From Synergistaceae bacterium (GTDB lineage Bacteria; Synergistota; Synergistia; Synergistales; Aminobacteriaceae), in contig JAFVEW010000030.1 in the NCBI GenBank assembly GCA_017475805.1, forward strand, positions 1 to 8,436: 8,436 nt of DNA, written 5' to 3'. Shown in pieces: positions 5,901-8,436 of this stretch. The stretch's first letter is position 1; every line of letters starts with the position of its first letter. Under the pieces are notes generated by a model. It searched no databases, was not told where the DNA came from, and worked only from the letters and a program-made list of their open reading frames with translations. Both the position numbers and the translations under genes were made by a program.

Positions 5901-7861
5901 CTATCGTAATATTCAGAGTCAATTTCTGTGCCGAAAACTGTTTCGAGTCTTTTATCGTTGTCGCCCTTGTTGACTTTGCCGGAAAGAGTCTCCTCGTAGC
6001 TGTATTCAAAGCCAAATTCCATTGCCGTGCCGATTGATGGATACGCTTTGACTTCGCCTGTTATGCCTTTGTATTGAGCATAGTATTTGACGGCATTCAA
6101 AGTAGGATCACTCTGAACGTCTGAAGTTCCTGAAGAACTTCCCCAAGTAATTCGCCACTTACTGGTATCTACCACTTCAGTGGTACCGTCGAGTCTAATT
6201 ACAAAATCCTTTCCATACTCATATGTTGTACCGTTTGCAGTTATATTGAAACACGAAAGATAATCGTCAGCAGGGTCAAGATACGTTACATTATTGACTC
6301 CTTCTAACTTTTTAGTTTTGAGAGTTTCTCCTGTAGCTTTTGCATATTCTACACTCAATGCGTCAAAATCAAGCTCTATAGCATCAGTTACACCGCTTGA
6401 TAGTGCTGTGCTTTTCGTTACCTTAGGCGCAGAATAAGTCCATGAATTTGTATTTACGATTTTTACGCTATAGCTATCCGGCTCGGTAGTGTAAGTATCT
6501 TCGACAAAATCATTATCTTTGCCGCCGTCAATTTCGTAATCAACTGAAGTATCTTTCGTGTATTTTATCGTGTAAGACGAAGGCTCGTTAGTTGTTGTTG
6601 TTTCGCCCTCTTGCTCAAGCCATGTTATTTTGCCGTCTGAATATGTAAAATCCTTACCGTAAACAAAATTAGTAAATTTAGTAGTGGCTACGGTCGTCTC
6701 GACTGTGAAATAATTTCCTGTATCGTCGTCAACTTCGGAAATTTTTACTGTAGTCTTCGTAACAATTTCGTTGCCGTCGTCATCTTCAGTTGTTTCTGTT
6801 GTTGTCGTTGTGCCGACCTCTTCGTCATCATCGAGAGAATATTTTGTTTCGGTCTCTGTCTCTGTAGTTGTTTTCTTGCCTTTAATCGTCATTCGCTTAG
6901 ACAAAGTGCCTTTATCGATTAAATCGAAATCAAAGCTGACGCTGTCGGTGTCGTCAGAGCCTCGTTTGACGGTCTTTGAATAGACATCGCCTTTGCCCAT
7001 CGTGTAAGAAGCACTGATTGACTCGCCAAGCTTAACGGTTTCTGTGTCTTCGTATTGTTTCCAACGAATTTGATTATTGACGATTTCGTAATCTTTATGA
7101 ATAGAATAACTTTTTGAGCCGCTTGAAATTTTTACATTTTCGACGTTCGAATCGTCAACGACAATATTGACGGACTGCCCTGAGTCAGCGTCGGTGATAA
7201 TCGTGCTTAAATCAGTGTGGCCGCTGGAGTTATAACGCTGGCTTGCTGTGCCGCTGACGGAAGTTGTACCGAGTCCGGTGCTGTCGCTCTTAAGAATTAA
7301 TCTGCTGTCGACGACTGAGGCCGTAACGCCTACAGGAATACTTAAAGTTTTTAACGTCGTATTAATTCGGCTTTTTAGCGATTCAAGCGAGTCGTTGTTA
7401 TAAACATCGATTCCGATTTTTTGGTTACCTGCGTTAATGTAAAGTTTTGAAGCCTCCAGACTGCCGAGAGTGCTTTTTAACGTTGACGCTGTAATTTGCG
7501 ATGACCTATTCGTCTGAGCTCTTGCCAGCTGTTTAACTTCTAAATCATAGACGTTGACCTCTGCATCGGCGTTGACTGTTGCGGTCAAAACGCCCTTATA
7601 AGAGCCTGTAGAGTCTATGCGTTCGATTTCAATATCCTTAGCTTTATAAGTTGAAGGAAGTTTCAATGGCGATAGCGACGACTGAATGCTGTTCATGGTA
7701 ACTTTCATTTCCTCGAACAGACTTTTTTTATTTTGAAGGTTCGTGCGTTTATTGACTTGGACTTGAGCAGGCTTTGCCGCCTTTTCAATGATAGTGTCAA
7801 TCATGCTTTCCCAGTCCATGCCGGAAACGACGCCCGATACACTCATTGTTGATGATGCCAT
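2906..7861 (-). CDS. fliD: Giant FliD, flagellar filament cap protein with a hugely expanded variable region
   Basis: FliD caps the distal end of the flagellar filament and guides flagellin insertion; its outer domains can act as adhesin or antigen. Conserved N-terminal domain at about 7-116 (VSGVVSGMDWESMIDTII, closing with DLEVKQLARAQ), then a hook-IN-like motif at about 136-192. The FliD C-terminal domain starts near 1274 (AQNAILVLDG, GMTINLKGVGEVSMDVS, FVENYNSLMSWMN). It ends with GELEFDTDKFMEALEENP (1528-1545), a coiled coil (about 1580-1640) and a Ser/Asn tail. A second IN-like segment (about 1416-1495) lies inside the C-terminal domain. Between the ends lie about 1000 acidic, Thr/Asp/Glu-rich residues with repeated Y-x-Y-G-x-D-[FY] ... 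I-x-W motifs. The total of 1651 aa compares with roughly 450-700 for common FliD. Only one Cys is present (C537). The ATG at 7859-7861 was chosen because it has AGGAGG 11 bases upstream and opens the canonical MASSTMSVSGVVSGMD start; a 45-residue upstream extension to 7996 is unlike FliD and covers the promoter. No fliS, flaG or flagellin lies beside it here. Confidence 0.95.
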   Translation of the reverse strand: MASSTMSVSGVVSGMDWESMIDTIIEKAAKPAQVQVNKRTNLQNKKSLFEEMKVTMNSIQSSLSPLKLPSTYKAKDIEIERIDSTGSYKGVLTATVNADAEVNVYDLEVKQLARAQTNRSSQITASTLKSTLGSLEASKLYINAGNQKIGIDVYNNDSLESLKSRINTTLKTLSIPVGVTASVVDSRLILKSDSTGLGTTSVSGTASQRYNSSGHTDLSTIITDADSGQSVNIVVDDSNVENVKISSGSKSYSIHKDYEIVNNQIRWKQYEDTETVKLGESISASYTMGKGDVYSKTVKRGSDDTDSVSFDFDLIDKGTLSKRMTIKGKKTTTETETETKYSLDDDEEVGTTTTTETTEDDDGNEIVTKTTVKISEVDDDTGNYFTVETTVATTKFTNFVYGKDFTYSDGKITWLEQEGETTTTNEPSSYTIKYTKDTSVDYEIDGGKDNDFVEDTYTTEPDSYSVKIVNTNSWTYSAPKVTKSTALSSGVTDAIELDFDALSVEYAKATGETLKTKKLEGVNNVTYLDPADDYLSCFNITANGTTYEYGKDFVIRLDGTTEVVDTSKWRITWGSSSGTSDVQSDPTLNAVKYYAQYKGITGEVKAYPSIGTAMEFGFEYSYEETLSGKVNKGDNDKRLETVFGTEIDSEYYDRLEIYGYEYGTDYTVEEDENGYAVIKWLEQTDVSTSNTDDDEFFNFDADEFTAAYKNATGEDTLPTITITGSDGVIRTYVDPTDRSLFKLTDDNGNEYEYGRDYVFRVKDDGDGYVLSWFAADDRTGDDIIDANDANIAVTAYAEAKNISTLNFKASPDAGEGFTFSIKVDQTKEYSAGVKSDDEDKDLSLASLFGNLTAEELEELEDNGYSVLTIEDADGNTYTYVETEDDLDEDSFTIVDGEIVWYTQTIEGSDYEPNAPAANTEYTIYYESFAGVQSTNESDGEDETELKIFSDDGKLSNSSNASYLSYEQILKDAGSKLTTSSTQSEVDEVLKKYFSITDELGDSYAYGTDFIIKMGGEDSDSGQHKAVIEWMSAAPSYGDEYTISYTGRGTGGGEVVKIEDAVTRSNSDVVYSGTSGSPVYSEFQSGTTTITQGTKTFFEGYDFEVAKDDDDNVVINWKTGTDWEWYYPTSGQYTINLTTEDGTSKTFTAYRGTRDTLDLKDFGFETVGNNGTLNSITYDGTTYDLTSTSTDDDGKTPSDLVKEKLGINLAAGTNGVSRTYNFDWITPARTNREGLPGIGDEIEVEYEYNTNTFTLSDDGDGLVDLLGLNSDVTEAQNAILVLDGEEVERDLNNIGESYGNELIKGMTINLKGVGEVSMDVSHDAEKAVTSIQTFVENYNSLMSWMNTRMTESEVDKDTAATVDSDDFRMRWGLLHGNSLLRNTKSQMRDTVAQNFTFSFTSRKSSEEVYGAMSFNGLKNDSTLRLRINSTYVDVPILMTDTLQDIVDKISDSSNPAMRNIYYGDDGQLLDDSLIKAKIEGDKLVISSSSNAEITMSGTAAMNALKMNYTYKGVYQLGIATTSDDYGKSGELEFDTDKFMEALEENPDEVQDLMLKFASSMDTWTKSMLNSSASGATSGTLTRQIEDIDTQIKSIDEYLEKYQDRLDRMEESLRTKYAAAEQQISKLSQQASAISAILQQLTSSGSNSNSSSS
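5147..5788 (-). repeat. FliD long repeat, copy 2 (residues about 692-905)
   Basis: This is the second of two tandem units of about 200 residues. It aligns by eye with copy 1: FNFDADEF..AYKNATGED matches DFDALSVEYAKATGE. RTYVDPTDRSLFKLTDDNG then YEYGRDY matches VTYLDPADDYLSCFNITANG then YEYGKDF. AVTAYAEAKNIS matches AVKYYAQYKGIT. PDAGEGFTFSI matches PSIGTAMEFGF. The parts are in the same order and each unit ends in a hairpin motif with V-W or K-W. A shorter third relative follows at residues about 962-1056 (KKYFSITDELGDSYAYGTDF). Confidence 0.75.
5789..6385 (-). repeat. FliD long repeat, copy 1 (residues about 493-691)
   Basis: This is the first of the two tandem units. By rough counting of several 60-base lines it is about 33-42% GC between 6181 and 6480, against about 48-55% in the sampled lines of copy 2. 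Its codon choice is also more AT-ending. It contains the only cysteine of the protein (C537). The amino-acid pattern is kept but the DNA has diverged strongly, so the duplication is old or one copy was exchanged by recombination. Confidence 0.7.
6677..6874 (-). other. Low-complexity Thr/Glu/Asp-rich segment of FliD
   Basis: Residues about 330-395 are dominated by Thr, Glu and Asp, with runs such as TTTETETETK, TTTTTETTEDDDG and VTKTTVK. At DNA level the segment holds short tandem triplet and hexamer runs, for example gtctctgtctct near 6858 and gttgttgtcgttgt near 6798. It is likely an extended or weakly folded linker and is strongly acidic. Such runs can change length by replication slippage; that is an inference. 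Confidence 0.6.
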
Positions 7862-7872
7862 GAAAAATTCAA

Positions 7873-7878
7873 CCTCCT
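7873..7878 (-). promoter_or_regulatory. Shine-Dalgarno site fixing the fliD start
   Basis: A perfect AGGAGG on the minus strand lies 11 bases before the ATG at 7859-7861. It decides between this start and the longer in-frame ATG at 7996, which has no comparable site. Confidence 0.85.
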
Positions 7879-7904
7879 GTTCATAAAATATTATCCTGAG
7901 ATTT

Positions 7905-7932
7905 TTATCGGAATAATTAATCTTTAACTTAA
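7905..7932 (-). promoter_or_regulatory. Sigma-28 (FliA)-like promoter of fliD
   Basis: On the minus strand, TTAAGTTA (7932 to 7925), a 12-base spacer and TCCGATAA (7912 to 7905) resemble the flagellar sigma-28 consensus TAAAGTTT-N11-GCCGATAA, with 6 of 8 and 7 of 8 matches. The spacer is one base longer than usual. Transcription would start near 7898, about 37 bases before the fliD ATG, leaving the Shine-Dalgarno inside the leader. This fits fliD as a late flagellar gene. Confidence 0.65.
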
Positions 7933-7978
7933 AAAATAAAATCTTTTTTTTCGATAGCCACCCCTTATTTCTTGGAAT

Positions 7979-8252
7979 ATGTACAACACGGAGCATTTTA
8001 AGTTCAAGAATTTGCCTGCAAACGCTGCGGAAAGAACCTGATCGACCCGAAAGTAACGGACGTCCGAGAGGCGATACGCCAAGACTTAGCCGCTGATATA
8101 AGCTGTCATTCAGGAATGGAAGATATTTTTAGTACGATAAAAAACTCGTAAATAAGCGAAAAATCAAAATCTCTCGAGCCTGCAAGTACAAAAACTTTGT
8201 CCACGTCGACATTGGAAAGAAGCGAAAAAAATGTTCGACGAAAGAAAAATAA
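7979..8252 (+). pseudogene. Decayed peptidase M15A (phage-type D-Ala-D-Ala carboxypeptidase/endolysin-like) remnant
   Basis: Three fragments in three frames together spell a shrunken M15A zinc peptidase. Frame from 7979 gives MYNTEHFKF, a typical start of these proteins. From 8005 a second frame gives QEFACKRCGKNLIDPKV, then REAIRQDLAADI (8068-8100), and ends at a TAA (8149-8151). From about 8181 a third frame gives CKYKNFVHVDIGKKRK, the C-terminal HVD zinc-binding end, and stops at 8250-8252. One base is missing at about 8005. AIR runs straight into DLAADI, so the SGYR...SxH part, including the first zinc His, has been deleted (about 40-50 residues by family expectation). At least two frame changes make it non-functional. 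Intact relatives cleave peptidoglycan peptides and are common in prophages and gut bacterial genomes. It runs opposite to its neighbours, which suggests a transferred gene left to decay. The family call rests on remembered motifs. Confidence 0.75.
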
Positions 8253-8255
8253 GCT

Positions 8256-8301
8256 AAAAAAAATCAGGAAGCAGAAATAAAAAGACAGCTTCCTGCTTCC
8301 T
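8256..8301 (-). terminator. Rho-independent terminator of the aldolase gene
   Basis: On the minus strand, CAGGAAGC (8295 to 8288) and GCTTCCTG (8272 to 8265) form a perfect 8-bp stem around a 15-base loop, followed by A and eight Ts (8263 to 8256). A competing 9-bp stem uses AGGAAGCAG (8301 to 8293) with CTGCTTCCT (8274 to 8266). It starts about 30 bases after the aldolase stop codon. It overlaps the heptanucleotide repeat, which provides the 5' arm. Confidence 0.8.
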
Positions 8302-8312
8302 AACTCCTAATT
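8288..8312. repeat. Heptanucleotide repeat tract downstream of the aldolase gene
   Basis: On the plus strand the heptamers are gcttcct, gcttcct, aactcct, followed by aatt. The 17 bases at 8296-8312 are identical to 872-888 between minE and rodA, and the identity resumes after one mismatch. In both places the tract lies just after a minus-strand gene and before a GCTTCC and a T-rich run. Confidence 0.7.
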
Positions 8313-8326
8313 TTTAATTAATTTTC

Positions 8327-8436
8327 TTAAGCTACTGTGATTTCCTTGCAGAGGTAAACATCCTGAACTGCATTAATGATTTCAACGCCCTCGCTCATCG
8401 GACGCTGGAAGGCCTTGCGGCCGAGAATTAAGCCCA
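8327..8436 (-). CDS. Class I fructose-bisphosphate aldolase, FbaB/DhnA type (partial, only C-terminus)
   Basis: Only the last 35 residues are inside the window: [17 protein letters not shown], then [18 protein letters not shown] and TAA (8327-8329). The stretch GRKAFQRP and the QDVYL...ITVA ending match, from memory, the C-terminal phosphate-binding strand and tail of archaeal/bacterial class I (Schiff-base) fructose-1,6-bisphosphate aldolases. These split fructose-1,6-bisphosphate into dihydroxyacetone phosphate and glyceraldehyde-3-phosphate in cytoplasmic glycolysis and gluconeogenesis. The catalytic lysine would be upstream, outside the window. The gene ends before the terminator at 8256-8301 and is not co-transcribed with fliD. 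Another DhnA-family aldolase cannot be excluded. Confidence 0.72.
   Translation of the reverse strand, partial: GLILGRKAFQRPMSEGVEIINAVQDVYLCKEITVA

Larger units (their letters stand above)
4451..7108 (-). repeat. Eight degenerate beta-hairpin-like motif repeats inside fliD
   Basis: A recurring pattern runs [YF]-x-G-x-D-[FY]-[hydrophobic], 5-20 residues, [hydrophobic]-x-W, and often a P-x-x-G/x-x-Y-T-I-x-Y strand. Copies in FliD numbering: HKDYEI...QIRW (255-267), YGKDF...KITW...SSYTIKY (401-434), YEYGKDF...WRITW (547-573), YEYGTDY...AVIKW (660-680), YEYGRDY...YVLSW (751-772), DSFTI...GEIVW...TEYTIYY (889-925), YAYGTDF...AVIEW...DEYTISY (1003-1044), EGYDF...VVINW...GQYTINL (1098-1136). Spacing is irregular, so they are probably the end hairpins of larger beta-rich domains. 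The structural reading is inferred; the pattern itself is seen. Confidence 0.75.

Noticed and set aside
6170..6185. Perfect 7-bp inverted repeat TACCACT-TC-AGTGGTA inside fliD
   Set aside because: It lies in well-behaved coding sequence (TEVVDTSKW) with no T-run or other site; likely chance.
5066..6983. Plus-strand open frames opposite fliD (for example 5066-5269, 5813-6037, 6771-6983)
   Set aside because: They are antisense shadows of the Asp/Thr/Val-rich fliD codons, with low-complexity products and no recognisable domain.
7925..7958. A/T-only run with poly-A and poly-T segments that could pair as a weak hairpin
   Set aside because: No GC stem; simple AT-rich intergenic DNA explains it.
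7862..7996. A 45-residue N-terminal extension of FliD from an upstream ATG at 7996
   Set aside because: It is unlike any FliD N-terminus, has no ribosome site, and covers the AGGAGG, the sigma-28-like promoter and the start of the M15A remnant.
8149..8326. Possible small plus-strand gene after the M15A remnant
   Set aside because: The only sense in this stretch is the M15A C-terminal fragment; the rest is A-rich with stops and the terminator.

Overview
The window reads as chromosomal DNA of a flagellated, Gram-negative-type rod with moderately AT-rich DNA. The full minCDE-rodA cluster, a flagellar cap gene and the tail of a class I fructose-bisphosphate aldolase fit a host-associated member of the Synergistota. 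That assignment is an inference from gene content and general protein style, with no search behind it. All intact genes lie on the minus strand and read from high to low coordinates.

Layout from the transcriptional upstream end. At 8327-8436 is the C-terminal end of a class I (FbaB/DhnA-type) fructose-bisphosphate aldolase, closed by a hairpin terminator built partly from a heptanucleotide repeat (8256-8301). At 7979-8252, on the plus strand, is the decayed remnant of a phage-type peptidase M15A, with pieces of the family in three reading frames. A sigma-28-like promoter (7905-7932) and a strong Shine-Dalgarno site then lead into a giant fliD (2906-7861, 1651 aa). Its conserved ends are ordinary FliD, but about 1000 residues of acidic, Thr/Asp-rich, internally repeated domains sit between them. 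A canonical terminator (2849-2873) closes fliD.

Downstream is a tight cell-division and cell-shape operon: minC (2017-2799), minD (1204-2010), minE (901-1182), then rodA (1-806, cut by the window edge). MinC inhibits FtsZ, MinD is the membrane ATPase that recruits MinC, MinE drives the Min pattern, and RodA polymerises peptidoglycan for elongation. The 94-base gap between minE and rodA holds a second copy of the heptanucleotide repeat.

The most notable content is the FliD. Its surface-exposed middle is built from repeated beta-hairpin-like motifs, at least eight by eye, including a tandem duplication of about 200 residues whose two copies differ in base composition. It looks like an expanded adhesin- or antigen-like flagellar cap. 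No clearly new multi-gene system was found.
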